Assembly: GCA_030248225.1 (NCBI GenBank)
Contig: JASANE010028153.1
Location: 1-64,000, forward strand
From: Trileptium ribeirensis
Lineage: Eukaryota; Nematoda; Enoplea; Enoplida; Thoracostomopsidae
Length of the DNA: 64,000 nucleotides
Direction of reading: 5' to 3'
Positions 34,812 to 46,747 of this stretch are shown here, piece after piece (the first letter of the stretch is position 1; every line of letters starts with the position of its first letter). The notes beneath the pieces were generated by a model. That model did no database searches, was not told the origin of the DNA, and worked only from the letters and a program-made list of their open reading frames with translations. A program made the position numbers and the translations under genes.

Positions 34812-35642
34812 TGAGTATAATAAACTTTAATCGAGTATAGTAAATTTTAGTCGAGTATAGTAAATTTTAGTCGAGTATAGCAAATTTTAGTCGAGTATAG
34901 CAAATTTTAGTCTAGCATAGCAAATTTTAGTCTAGCATAGTAAATTTTAGTCGAGTATAGTAAATTTTAGTCTAGCATAGTAAATTTTAGTCGAGTATAG
35001 TAAATTTTAGTCGAGTATAGCAAATTTTAGTCTAGCATAGCAAATTTTAGTCTAGCATAGTAAATTTTAGTCGAGTATAGTAAATTTTAGTCGAGTATAG
35101 CAAATTTTAGTCTAGCATAGCAAATTTTAGTCTAGCATAGTAAATTTTAGTCGAGTATAGTAAATTTTAGTCGAGTATAGCAAATTTTAGTCTAGCATAG
35201 TAAATTTTAGTCGAGTATAGTAAATTTTAGTCGAGTATAGCAAATTTTAGTCTAGCATAGTAAATTTTAGTCGAGTATAGTAAATTTTAGTCGAGTATAG
35301 CAAATTTTAGTCGAGTATAGCAAATTTTAGTCTAGCATAGTAAATTTTAGTCTAGCATAGTAAATTTTAGTCGAGTATAGTAAATTTTAGTCGAGTATAG
35401 CAAATTTTAGTCTAGCATAGTAAATTTTAGTCGAGTATAGCAAATTTTAGTCGAGTATAGCAAATTTTAGTCTAGCATAGCAAATTTTAGTCTAGCATAG
35501 TAAATTTTAGTCGAGTATAGTAAATTTTAGTCGAGTATAGCAAATTTTAGTCTAGCATAGTAAATTTTAGTGGAGTTTAGTAAATTTTAGTCGAGTATAG
35601 CAAATTTTAATCGAGTATAGCAAATTTTATCGAGTATAGTAA
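34812..35642. repeat. 20-bp minisatellite, about 41 copies, with higher-order structure
   Basis: Monomer YAAATTTTAGTCKAGYATAG. Two main variants alternate: TAAATTTTAGTCGAGTATAG and CAAATTTTAGTCTAGCATAG, mostly in the order T-T-C or T-T-C-C, giving 60- and 80-bp higher-order units. The first and last few monomers are more diverged. Degenerate monomers reappear at 39,010-39,110. Confidence 0.97.
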
Positions 35643-35984
35643 AATTTTCACACTTGTTGACGCTGCATATTCATATATATCTGCTAACATTTAGAATTCG
35701 GATCGTTATTGATCTATGGTTTACTCAATTTTCAGGAAATCTAAACGAAATGTTCATCAAGACTTAAAATGGTTAATACATACTTCGAGGAAACTGTAAA
35801 TTTGACGGTTGACTCCGCTGGTACGTAACCTGTCAAAGCAAACAGTTAATACTAGTAACTCTATAGAGATTGCATAACGTAGTGAAGCATAGGTACATCT
35901 ACGCCTTTTGCGTGCCCAGTCAATCAGCTCTCGATAGCATACGTCGATATGCTATATGTGGATATCACACAATGCCACACAAGT
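35643..35984. other. Spacer shared with 39.1 kb
   Basis: Contains GCTGGTACGTAACCTGTCAA then AGTTAATA, similar to 39,112-39,160. The minisatellite plus its flank was therefore duplicated and the distal copy decayed. Confidence 0.45.
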
Positions 35985-37560
35985 TAGAACAAAAATAACA
36001 CCGGCAATAAGTTTTCCATACCCCAAAACCCCCAAATGCAAGCTGTCAGCCTCTCAGGCAGGTAACAGTAAAATAAGAATTTTAGCTCGATGAACCATGG
36101 TGGCGCCATACTCCAGTACCCATAGAACCATGGATCGCAGAGCAAAATCAACACCAGCAATGAGATTGCCATGCTCGAAAACCCCAAGTAAAACTTTTCA
36201 GCTGCGCAGTACGTTATAACAACTTTACGAATTTTGGGTCGAGGACACACGGAGTGCCATACCTCAAACCCCATGACCGGTGCCGTAATCGAAAAACAAA
36301 AAAGATTCATCGGCATTCATCATTTTACTATGCAAGAAAACCAAGCAGAGAAATAAATTCGAAAGTTAAGACAAAAATATGCTTGCTCCCGTGAAGGGTA
36401 CTGAAATGGGGTGAAAAACCCTCATTTAGACCAATGACCCCGAACCTTGGGGGCGTGATACCCGTACCCGAGGGTCACAGAGCAAAACCAACACCGGCAA
36501 TGAGTTTCCCATGCTCGAAAACCCGCAAGTGGGACTTTTCAGCCGCTCCGCATGTCAGAACAAATTTTCGAATTTTGGGTCGGGGAACCATTGGGGCAGC
36601 ATGCCTCAAACCCCATAATTCTAGAAGCACAGTATTAATCGAAAAACAACAAAAGGGGCATCGGCATTTATCATTTTGCTATAAAATAAAACCAACTAGA
36701 GAAGGAATTAGAAAGTTAAGTTAAAAATAAGCTTACTTCCGTGAAGGATACTAAAATGGGGTGAAAAGCCTCATTTTGACCTATGACAGCCAAGCTTGGG
36801 GGCGCCATACCCCCTTACTCATGGAACCATGGGTCACACAGCAAAACCAATACCGACAATGAGTTTCACATGCCCGAAAAACCCAAAGCGAAACTTTTCA
36901 GCCGCCCAGGACGTCAGACAAATTTTTGAATTTTGGGTCGGGCAACCATTGAGGCACCATACCTCAAAGCCCTTAACTCTAGAATCGGGACGTTAATTGA
37001 AAAACAATAAAGAAGCATTGGAATTTATCATTTTACTATGAAATAAAACCAACCAGAGATAAAAATTACAAAGTTGAGATAAAAATAAGCTAGCTTCCGT
37101 GACGGTTGCTAAAATGGGGTGAAAACCCCATCATTTTGACGTCTGAGTCGAACCATGGGACGCCATACCCCCGTAAACATGGAACCCAGGATTACAGAGC
37201 AAAACCGGCACCTGCAATGAGTTTCCCATGCCCGAAAACTCCCAGCTAAAACTTATCAGTCGCTCAAGACGTCAGAACAAATTTTCAAATTTTGGGTCGA
37301 GGAACCATTGGGGTGCCATAGTCCCGTACCTCGAATCCCATAAATCCAGAACCGGAGCCTAAAGTGAAAAACAAAAAAGTGGCATTGGTATTTATCATTT
37401 TACTATGAAATAAGACCATCCAGAGAAAAAATTTTGAAAGTTAATATACAAATAACCTTGCTTCCTTGAAGGGTACTAAAATGGCAAAAACCCACATTTT
37501 GGGTCAAAAACCCACATTTTGACCCCTGACCCCGGAACCAGACTCCAAATCAAAAAACGC
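35985..37560. repeat. Diverged ~341-359-bp tandem repeat, 4 copies
   Basis: The anchor ATTTTGGGTCG recurs at 36,231, 36,572, 36,930 and 37,289. Other shared blocks: CACAGAGCAAAACCAACACC, AATGAGTTTCCCATGC, AACCATTGGGGC, AAAATGGGGTGAAAA and TCATTTTACTATGAAATAA. Copies differ widely, so this array is much older than the others in the window. It ends in a different type of sequence (next entry). Confidence 0.85.
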
Positions 37561-37690
37561 TCTGGGATGTATCCACTCTATGCCGGTTCTAATGTCCCCA
37601 AGATCATGAAAATCGGTTAGGTGTTCTCGAGTTATGGCTGATCACACACACTCGCACACACAGACGGAATTTAAAAGATTTCACCCCTGC
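37561..37690 (+). repeat. Possible transposon-tail sequence (ATGAAAATCGGTT..CACACA)
   Basis: ATCATGAAAATCGGTTAGGT, then GTTCTCGAGTTATGGCTGAT, then CACACACACTCGCACACACA and GACGG. Sequences of this form (a 'gaaaatcggtt' phrase followed by an ACA-rich run) are common at ends of dispersed elements in invertebrate genomes. I infer an element tail, but the element type is unknown. Confidence 0.4.
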
Positions 37691-39244
37691 AACACACAAT
37701 CTCCACTACGTTCTGATAACAAATTATGAAAACAATACACCATAAATATTTAAAATGGCTTCATATTTGACATTTCCCGAGCTAATCCAAATAAAATACT
37801 GTTAATTAATTGCAAGGATCATATTTACATGAACACATATAAATATTATGTTTCGTATTATATATCAAAATAAATCCCGTGATTTTAGCAGTAAGCCATT
37901 GATGTTGGAAAGTTATAGTCTTCTTAAAACAAATTTTGTTTTACGGCTTAAATCAGCTGGGGTCTGATTAGTAAGCTACAACGGATTTATCGTTCGGCTT
38001 CTAAGAAGGCACAATTAGGTTTCTCATAAACTTTCAGCTTTTATAAATTTATTGTAAACACAGCTTATTAGCCAAACAATAAATATAATATATCCAACTA
38101 ATTATAATCCAAATAATATAAGCTATCCAACTAAGCAGTTGTTTTTCCAACTATATAGTCCCACTGGAATAGAGTCAAAATTCAATTACGGGATCCGGAA
38201 TTTTGGGCACCATTTTGCGAAGCAATTTAACCATGGGATTTTATCTAGATATTTAGATATTTAAGGTATGTAGATTTAACCGTGGGTATATATTACTTGC
38301 AACTTATGTCATCATCTGACCAGTAAACGCCAAACAGATAATCGTGCGGTATTTGATGCGTTCCGGTTGCGCAGGCGTTTGCTACTGCTTATTCAGGAGG
38401 CGCTTAACCAGTCGAACCTAACCCCACTGTAACTACATGCCTTGAGGAATATTAACATGGCCCTACCGTTCCTGGCTCACACCTGGATGTCTCGTTGGGA
38501 CACAAGGTTTACAAGCTATTTGGGCGCAAATAAATATTGTATTTCTTGATCTACAGCGTCACATTCTAAATTGATTCAAATTTCAGTCAAGCGAAAATCA
38601 TCTCGTTGCGTTTTCAGGTAACATTTTGTCTATTCTAACAACGAAGGCAAACTTCAAAAACAATGTAATTAAATAATTTAATTTCGAGCAACGTGGTGTA
38701 ATTTCTCGTAAGATAGTTTCTTTATTTGTGCCACTGGCTTCGTAGAGAATATGCGTTTCACCTTTCAACCTAATAACTTCCATTATTCTCTTAAACTAGC
38801 GCTTAAACGGAACAAGTATCAGGTCAAACTGATCCATGATTATTTTAGATTTATTAAAAGTATATCATTTAGTACTAGTCGCACAAATTCACTTAAAATT
38901 TTCAGCATTCTATTACAAAATTGTTTTATAGTTCCTTTTAACCGCGAACAAAATATGACGGAAAGATGATAAGCTTTACGCATTCAAAGCATGAATATCA
39001 TGTTAGCCGTTCGGTATAGTGAATTTTAGTCGATTATACAACATTCTAGTCCAGTATAGAAAATTTTAGTGGAGTAAAATTTTAGACGAGTATAGAAAAT
39101 TTGTCAAATCAGCTGGTACGTAACCTTTACAAAATGTCACAGCGAATAGTTAATATATGAAATTATGAAAACAATACACCAAAATTATTTATACATTTCC
39201 CGAGCTAATCCAAATAAAATACTGATATTTAATTAATTGCAAAT
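37691..39244. other. No gene; block partly duplicated at 39.16 kb
   Basis: 37,724-37,806 (AATTATGAAAACAATACACC, then CATTTCCCGAGCTAATCCAA and ATAAAATACTG) is repeated at 39,161-39,232. CCAAATAATATAAGCTATCC at 38,109 recurs at 39,826. 39,010-39,110 holds degenerate 20-bp minisatellite units. Otherwise AT-rich and non-coding. Confidence 0.5.
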
Positions 39245-39809
39245 GCATCATTTACAATAATATGTGTGCGCATGGTCTTAATTGTGTCACGCGTTCAAAT
39301 GGGCTAGCTTCAATGTGACGCATACAGTCCAGCTGGACTATTAAAATTTTGAATAGACTAGCTTAGGCTCTGTGTTTGTCATTGAATGTCAAGCCGGACT
39401 GTGCTTTTGTCACGAAGCGTTCAGCTGAGCTCCTATAACCTAAGCCAGAGACTATTTAGTCTGCGAACTTTACGTATCTAAATAATGCCCCAAAAACAGC
39501 ATACAGCTTAAAACGTTAATTGTATATATTAAAACAAATATATAACTTAGAATTAATGTGAAAATACCCTAGAACAAAATGTTATTACACTAAGCACAAT
39601 ACTAAATAAAATTTCTCTATTGACAGTTCAGCCGGACGCCACGTTTCTAACGCAGAGCCTAGCTAAGCTCCCTGTTTGTCATATTAAGACTAGCTAAGCT
39701 ATAAAAATGTACCATAGTAGTTCAGCTAAGCTATAGTTCACAAGAACTAGTTGACTTGGATGCGTGACATAATTTGGTTCTGGCGCACGCATCTTATCGT
39801 AAATGATGC
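39245..39809 (+). mobile_element. MITE, about 565 bp (family Y, copy 1)
   Basis: The left end GCATCATTTACAATAATATG then TGTGCGC and the right end in reverse complement GCATCATTTACGATAAGATG then CGTGCGCC form the TIR. Weaker complementarity continues inward (TGTCACGC.T.CAA, then GACAAACA and AGCTAAGCT words), so most of the element can fold back on itself. AAAT flanks both sides as a possible short target duplication. It interrupts a block duplicated from 37.7 kb. Non-coding. Confidence 0.75.
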
Positions 39810-40042
39810 AAATTACAATAGCCATCCAAATAATATAAGCTATCCAAATAAACAATGTTTTTTCAACCATAAGCCTACGCCTCCTTCAAAATACAGCAGC
39901 ATATAAGCATCAATCATTAGCTTGGAAGCTTGGTGGTCCACATGCTACGTGTTAAACTGCAGGGCTATACTTGCGGTTTTGGTGAAGTATACTTTCCTTC
40001 GGCTGAATACAAAAGGCGTCATCGCAATATTTTCGCTATAAT
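39810..40042. other. 233-bp spacer between inverted MITE copies
   Basis: Begins with the continuation of the duplicated host block (CCAAATAATATAAGCTATCC). Together with the two flanking elements it would be the loop of a ~565-bp-stem inverted repeat. Confidence 0.6.
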
Positions 40043-40602
40043 GCATCATTTACAATAAGAAGCGTGCGCCAGGGCCAAATTATGTCACACGTCCAACTCA
40101 TCTAGTTCGGTGAACTATAGCTTAGCTGGACTACTGTAGTACATTTTGTTAGCTTTGCTGGTCTTGATGTGACAAACACATTGTTTATCTAGGCTCTCCG
40201 TGGCAAACGGAGCGTCCGGTTGAACCGTCAGATAATAAATTTTATTTAATGTTGTGCTTTGTGTAATAATATTTTGTTCTATTACATTTTAGCGCTAATT
40301 CTAAGTTATATATCTGTTTTTTAATATATACAATGACGTTTCAAGCGGCATGCCGCCTTTGGGGCATTATTCAGAACGTAATCTTCGCGGGCTAAATAGT
40401 CTCTGGCTTAGATTATAGGAGCTCAGCTGAACGCTTAGTGACAAAAGCGTAGTCGGGCTTGACAGTCACTGACAAACACAGAGCCTAGCTAGGCTATTCA
40501 AAATTTTAATAGTCGAGCTGGACTCACTGCGTGACATAGTAGCTATCCCATTTGAACGCTTGACATAATTATCACCATGCGCACGCATCTTATCGTAAAT
40601 GA
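40043..40602 (-). mobile_element. MITE, about 560 bp (family Y, copy 2, inverted)
   Basis: Same family as 39,245-39,809 but reversed: its internal sequence (for example GTCTCTGGCTTAGATTATAG then GAGCTCAGCTGAACGC) is the reverse complement of the corresponding part of copy 1. Ends GCATCATTTACAATAAGAAG and, in reverse complement, ATCATTTACGATAAGATGCG. Copies differ at many sites, so these are independent insertions or an old inversion/duplication. Confidence 0.75.
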
Positions 40603-42554
40603 TATATAACAGCTAGTTTAGAGAATAGAGAACAGTTTGGCGTTTTTCCACTTCAAAACTGAAGAAGAAATAAAAATGTTTCATGGATGCCCCAAAAATT
40701 CTATAAAATTGAAAATTCGTGGCTCCTTAAAAATTCAAAGCACCCAGTAAAATGTTTTTTGGGTTCATATTTCTGGGTTTTGGGTTATATGACAGTAATT
40801 ACTCAGTAATTTCAAAAATTTGCGATTCTCAAAAAAGATGTACACACCAAGTAAATTCATTGGTGCAATTAACTTTATCTTCGCTTAGTGATAAGCGACC
40901 TACTATGCATAGTAAGTTTGGAACTTATATGCTGAAACTTATGGATGTCGATTAGATACAGGCACAGTTTTGTTTACTATGACAAAGTAAAATTAAGGTT
41001 CAGAAACATTTCATAAAGTCCAGATGAACATATTCTTTTATTCAAGCAAATACCTACCCAGAATTATGGACATTTTTCTGTTTCAATATTTCGCATTAAA
41101 TATCCTCACCTGTGGGAAATGTAAGATTATATCCCTGCATTTGGAAGAATGATTATCTCTACTAGGTCATAAACTGCCCTGGGAATATACCGTGCCATTA
41201 GAACATGGTTTAAGGCATTAAAACAATGCATGTGTTAATGTTTCAAGCCTTTAATTCCCAATTTCCTGATTGATTTGAAACCCAATGGCTCAAGCAAAGC
41301 ATCTAGTTATACAGGTGCCCACATATTGCCCACATGCAGTGTCTGGGACAGCACTTTTGATAGGGAGAAGTCCATAGCATGAGTTGTTTTGTACGAACTT
41401 TTGCACTTGTGTCCATCCGTTTTTTGTATGCTTCCGTTGAAGAATTTTAGGGTACGTCGAATTTCGTCGTAAAAGCTCATGTGAAAAGGGGTGCCTAACT
41501 TTATGACTCCCCAGCCCCTGAAATGGGCCCTGAATACTTATATACGTACGATACTATAATTAAAAAATATATATATAACCTCAGACCTGACGCCGACAAC
41601 AGACCGTAGAGCAGACTTAACATCATGTACGAGAACTCTTTCCAGGGAAACAATTATTGTATCGCATAGTTCCTTCAGTATTGGAAGGAACATTTAGTCT
41701 CAAAAGTGAGTTTTTGCTTCAAAATTTAATAGTTCCATAATAATGGTTTCGACTTGAAAGTGACCAGAAACAATAATAAGTAGTAGCACACTCTGTTATT
41801 TCAGAATCCGTTCTTAAAACGTATGATGTAATCAATATTTAAAGTTCTACGATTTTAAAAGCACTGACAAATTCTGATATGGCAACAAATGTTGCGTGAC
41901 AGAATTTTCCAAGTTTCAGTCGGCAGACATTGTTATTACAAATCTGATTATGCATTTTAACACCAGATATTTTAGACATGAACCTGGAAGTGTATACTTG
42001 CTTGTCAAAAAATGACTTATTTTGTGAGTTTCTTCAGAGGTTTTAAAACTAAACACAGTTTATTTCAGGTTCATCCGGACCGTTGTAGCAATGAAGAGAA
42101 TCAAATTATATCTAATTTACAAAGAGGTGCATATGGATGTGGCGTTACATAGAGGAAGGTTTGAATCCTCTAAGCCGAACTTAAAAGCGTTCGCAGCCAA
42201 TACTCGTTAAAATCGCTCAAAAAATTTATTTATCACCAAAATTACACAAATTTTAAAAGAAAATTGGATGAAATGCTTACTTTATACGGAAAAAATATTA
42301 GACAAAAGGAAATTTTTGGTTACTTCCTGGCTCCCCCTCTAAACTATCTACGCATGAGCCGTTAAGCTGGACACCTTACATCTAAGACAATGCACAGCAG
42401 CGTAAGCGCTACAAAATTTTAGCCAGATTCCTGAAACCAGTCCTAAGGTATAAATGATGTTCTTAGTAGTAAACGGTATTGTTACTCTTGTTTACTCGCA
42501 GAAATCCTTTTAGCGAGTATTACTACATAAATAAAATACTTGTTAACGAATCTG
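40603..42554. other. No gene; dispersed-repeat patch at 40.7-40.87 kb
   Basis: 40,695-40,870 resembles 9,895-10,030 (CACCCAGTAA, then AGTAATT and TTGGTGCAATTAA). The rest is AT-rich without recognisable coding features. Confidence 0.45.
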
Positions 42555-42992
42555 TTAAGATTTGTGTGAAATAGGCAAACCCACCGCTAAAAACGGTAAA
42601 AGGGTAAATTCTGGGCCATTTGTCCATGTTCGCCCGGATACGTTTGTATCAGGAGTCGTAGGAGTGAAATCATTACTTGTAACATTTCCCAAACGATATT
42701 GCACTATGGAAATTTGGCCCAAATTGGACAACTTGCTACCAAAATATAATTGAGAAGGTTTGACCCAAATCGTTTTCAAGTTACGTAAGTCACAGAGTTT
42801 GAAGTGGGGCAAGGAATTCTGACCCGACCAGCGGTTCTTTTTACTCAAGCACTTTATTAAGTAACTAAAACCGTAACCAAACTTGGTAGCCACGGCTGAA
42901 GCAATTAACCAAATGTATCTGTGCAACGTATTCCAAAAATTAATAGAAGATTTCCAGACCAGTTTGATCGTGATCATGAAACAAACATTCAT
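42555..42992 (-). CDS. Unrecognised 145-codon open frame
   Basis: The longest non-repetitive open frame outside the transposons and collagen. It starts MNVCFMITIKLVWK and its C-terminal half includes SQLYFGSKLSNLG and SGRTWTNGPEFTLL. There is no signal peptide or domain that I recognise. Plus-strand frames are also open over parts of it, and flanking splice sites are not evident, so a chance open frame or decayed element is as likely as a gene. Confidence 0.2.
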   Translation of the reverse strand: MNVCFMITIKLVWKSSINFWNTLHRYIWLIASAVATKFGYGFSYLIKCLSKKNRWSGQNSLPHFKLCDLRNLKTIWVKPSQLYFGSKLSNLGQISIVQYRLGNVTSNDFTPTTPDTNVSGRTWTNGPEFTLLPFLAVGLPISHKS

Positions 42993-44265
42993 TGAAGGAA
43001 GTATACAGTGCGAACTTTACAATGAAAATAACATTGCTAATACCTTTCCAGTCCGTCGTTTCGCATAATTTCACCCAATGTCGGATATTTAAGAATATAT
43101 ATGTTTGCGTTTTTAATAAAAATCTCTTAGAACCAAATTAAAATACCAAGAAAATCCGCAAACAACGCCGGATTGTTGTTTCAATACTATCGACGAAATT
43201 CAGACCATTTTAACAGTTTTGAATGTAGCTCTGTCTTTCGTTCAGCAAAAATGCTTTCAAAATAGGACTCTCACTGACATTTAACGATATTCTAAAATTA
43301 TTAATTTTAGCCCAAAAATTCAAAGGCAATGTAATCGTCTCATTTTAGTAGGATTATCGTGTTTGGCACCATACAATTTGTCAATCATTCCAGGGTTTTC
43401 GAATGCGCAGTACAAGCGGAACGGAGCAGCGGTGCGGTGGATGCTGCAAAAGTTATATTAAGCCCAATTTTGTCATGGAAGCGTGCCGTGTTTTACGAGA
43501 TTATCCTTGATTTTTAAGCAAGATTTTGCTTTATAAATATTAATCACAGAAAATTATATCTAAGAACTCTTTGAATATAGCAGTATTACGGAATAATATC
43601 TCGTACAAAGTTTAACAAACGTAGGTATAATAGATGATAAGCTGTTTGGACTACCAATGTGCAAAGCGTTCATAGAGAACGACGTTTACAAAATGGGACT
43701 TGTTCCTGGGAAACAAGTTGTTTCGAAACAATGTGATATAAATAGTAGAATACCAATGATCTTATATACCACGACAATGGGCTCGCGCTATGATTTGGCG
43801 CATAGTCACAAGCTGAAACATATTCATGATCATCAACACTTATCTTATCCGAAATATTTGTGCTGATAGATGTAAAAAATTTTATAAAATAGTTAATCTC
43901 AAAAGATTGTTCTATCACAAGGTATCCAAAAAATTCAAAAAATACTCCATGCTATTAAAAATGTTTTCAATTGGGCACAGCTTTGGGGCTATGGATTTTG
44001 GAATTATTACGGCATCAAAATATAATACCATGACAAAGGAGGTCCCAGAGAAATTCTGATTTAGTCACCGTCAGTACTGATTTAGAAACTGGTCAAAGTT
44101 CATGTTTAAATTGCAACAAATAGTTTCAAAGGGTAACGAACTGTGAATACTTCCTGACAGAAAAATATATGTAACTTGATTATGCAATTTACGTGGCGAT
44201 TTCCATTTGGCAATACCTAGTTTCTCATCAACGATATAAATTATAGTAAAGAGAAGGAAAAGCTA
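42993..44265. other. No recognisable gene
   Basis: AT-rich intergenic DNA with short overlapping frames only. A GC-richer patch at 43,405-43,450 is not explained. Confidence 0.5.
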
Positions 44266-44451
44266 ATGAATAGGTTAACCGTACTCGTGGGAAGACCAAC
44301 GAAATACTTACTCTGGGCTATACCAACTGGGGCCTACAGTGGTTGTTGTGGCGCTATGTGGCTCATCAGATATGGTGCTACTGCTGGTTGGGGACATGAT
44401 TTTAATATAGCAAATGGTTCTAGATTTTGTGGAGTGAGTGGAGTGGTATAG
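44266..44451 (+). pseudogene. Possible C-type lectin-like domain fragment
   Basis: The plus frame reads CCGAMWLIRYGATAGWGHDF, then NIANGSRFCGV near its end. It resembles the C-terminal half of a C-type lectin-like domain: Cys, hydrophobic/MW, then G-x-W-x-D and finally F-x-C. In the +1-shifted frame just upstream the same bases read GYTNWG (44,316), the phrase that precedes this part in many nematode lectin-like domains. A single frameshift in a decayed lectin exon would explain both. The evidence is motif-level only; the canonical WND and last cysteines are imperfect. Confidence 0.25.
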
Positions 44452-44722
44452 CCTTAATAGTTGTAAAAATACAACAACTTTTAGTCTAAAAGCATACTGA
44501 TTTTGGTGATACTACACCCGTCAGTGTCTATAGTAAGAGTTGTTGCAATATGCGTAGCTAAAACGATAAAAAATTGTAGTTGTTTCAATTTTGATGGTCA
44601 AATCCCCGAGTCGAATTCGTCGTGTCAATTTAAATTCTAATGAAAGTACACGGCCTAGCTCATAAAATAGTGGAACCGGCGGTGGTAATATTTTGGCACA
44701 AATTAATTGTTCATCTAAAATA

Positions 44723-45478
44723 GGTCAAATCATGTTGTCGTACCGAGAAGACGGTGTTATTTGTATCACAATTTTTTTGCCTAAAATATCTGGTCAAATC
44801 ATGTTGTCGTACTGAGAAGACGGTGTTATTTGCATCACAATTTTTTTGCCTAAAATATCAGGTCAAATCATGTTGTCGTACTGAGAAGACGGTGTTATTT
44901 GTATCACAATTTTTTTTTTGCCTAAAATATCAGGTCAAATCATGCTGTCGTACTGAGAAGACGGTGTTATTTGTATCACAATTTTTTTGCCTAAAATATC
45001 AGGTCAAATCATGTTGTCGTACTGAGAAGACGGTGTTATTTGTATCACAATTTTTTTTGCCTAAAATATCTAGTCAAATCATGTTGTCGTACTGAGAAGA
45101 CGGTGTTATTTGCATCACAATTTTTTTGCCTAAAATATCAGGTCAAATCATGTTGTCGTACAGAGAAGACGGTGTTATTTGTATCACAATTTTTTTTGCC
45201 TAAAATATCAGGTCAAATCATGCTGTCGTACTGAGAAGACGGTGTTATTTGTATCACAATTTTTTTTGCCTAAAATATCAGGTCAAATCATGCTGTCGTA
45301 CTGAGAAGACGGTGTTATTTGTATCACAATTTTTTTTGCCTAAAATATCAGGTCAAATCATGTTGTCGTACTGAGAAGACGGTGTTATTTGTATCACAAT
45401 TTTTTTTTGCCTAAAATATCAGGTCAAATCATGTTGTCGTACTGAGAAGACGGTGTTATTTGTATCACAATTTTTTTG
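44723..45478. repeat. 69-70-bp tandem repeat, 11 copies
   Basis: Unit: GGTCAAATCATGTTGTCGTA, CTGAGAAGACGGTGTTATTT, GTATCACAATTTTTTTGCCT and AAAATATCA. Units vary in the T run (7-9 T) and at a few sites (TTG/CTG, GTATC/GCATC). When the run is 7 T the unit is 23 codons, so a repetitive frame stays open over several copies (FCLKYQVKSCCRTEKTVLF); this is a by-product. Confidence 0.95.
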
Positions 45479-46747
45479 CGATACGGCGTGTAAAGTTAAA
45501 TTTGTAACAAAAATAAAACCTTTTACTCCAACCTCAAACAACGACAGCGGTGTTATGTATTTTACTACCTCGTATGAAACTGTCATCAAAGTTTAAACCC
45601 ATCCTTAACTGAATACCGCATCGTTGGATCACATAATTCAAATTGACATAATACATTGTAATTTTTCAGTGTATTTTGTCTATCGAGATATATAATGCAT
45701 TTTGCTTCAATAATATTTTACATAAAGATACTTTTTCACATTGATATTGAAGTATCCTTGACTGTAATGTACAGTGACATACTAGGAACTACTCCACGTA
45801 CACATGGAAGTAATGTCCTAAATCAGTTTATTGGAGCATTTCACTCCAAAATTACAGTGGATCGCTTGGATCGATACACCGCTATTAATAGCAAAGCTTA
45901 AGCTTGTCATTCTACGGAGTGTTGCTAACGTTAGCGGATTAAAAGTTTGATGCATTTGTAACAAAATAGGTACAGCTTACATACCGCTCATCCAATTCTG
46001 ATTTAATATGGCCATAACTATCAGACTGGCCATAAGAAGAGATTGATAGAATATAGCTTCAGGCCCAGATTGAGACCCTCACGTTCCTGGAAGAGTGATA
46101 CAAATTTTTGAGGAGTAAAACAAAATCAAGATTGACCCTCTATAAATGCGGATCTGTAAATTTATAGCCTGGATTCGGTTTTATAACATCTGAGGTCTAG
46201 ATTGGATGATTTCTACCTGGCGGTAAGTGCCAGATTTGATCTCCAAAAACCTGAGGCTCTAACATTGATGAATGAGAATTTGGAATTCTGGATTTGGTGA
46301 TCATGTTATTGATTATTTGGTGGCATTGATTTCGTGGGTGTGGATTTGATGGTAAAGATTTTGGGGTCACGAATCTGGGCGTCCGAATTTTGGTGGTAAA
46401 GGAGCATAGGTCTTGCGTAAACATGGTTGTTCAAGTATACCGGATCTAAGTCAGTGGACTAAGAACCTGGACGAAGGTCATGCTTATGAATGGCAATCTT
46501 GTCACAAGCCTGAGGGTATAGCTCGAAACCATGGAGTCGTACCAAAGCCGTTTATATGAGAAATATGAAGATTGTCCATATAGTCGACCGCCATTTTCTG
46601 TATTTTCATATTCACCAAAATTAGGCGGTATTTTTGGGCATTTATATACTTAAAATTGACTTATGAATATACATTATAATGTTTAAAATTGTATTTCCTC
46701 GATGCAATATAATTTTAGTTAACAATCATATCGTTGAGCCAGAAATA
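45479..46747. other. No recognisable gene
   Basis: AT-rich, then from ~46,060 to 46,420 a loosely self-similar stretch (GGATTTGGTG, GGATTTGATGG, GAATTTTGGTGG) that may be a very old minisatellite. Confidence 0.4.

Noticed and set aside
32395..35642. CRISPR array
   Set aside because: Units abut without unique spacers, and the genome is clearly eukaryotic.
44754..45234. Repetitive FCLKYQVKSCCRTEK frames as a gene
   Set aside because: Product of the 69-bp array; T-run slippage breaks the frame.
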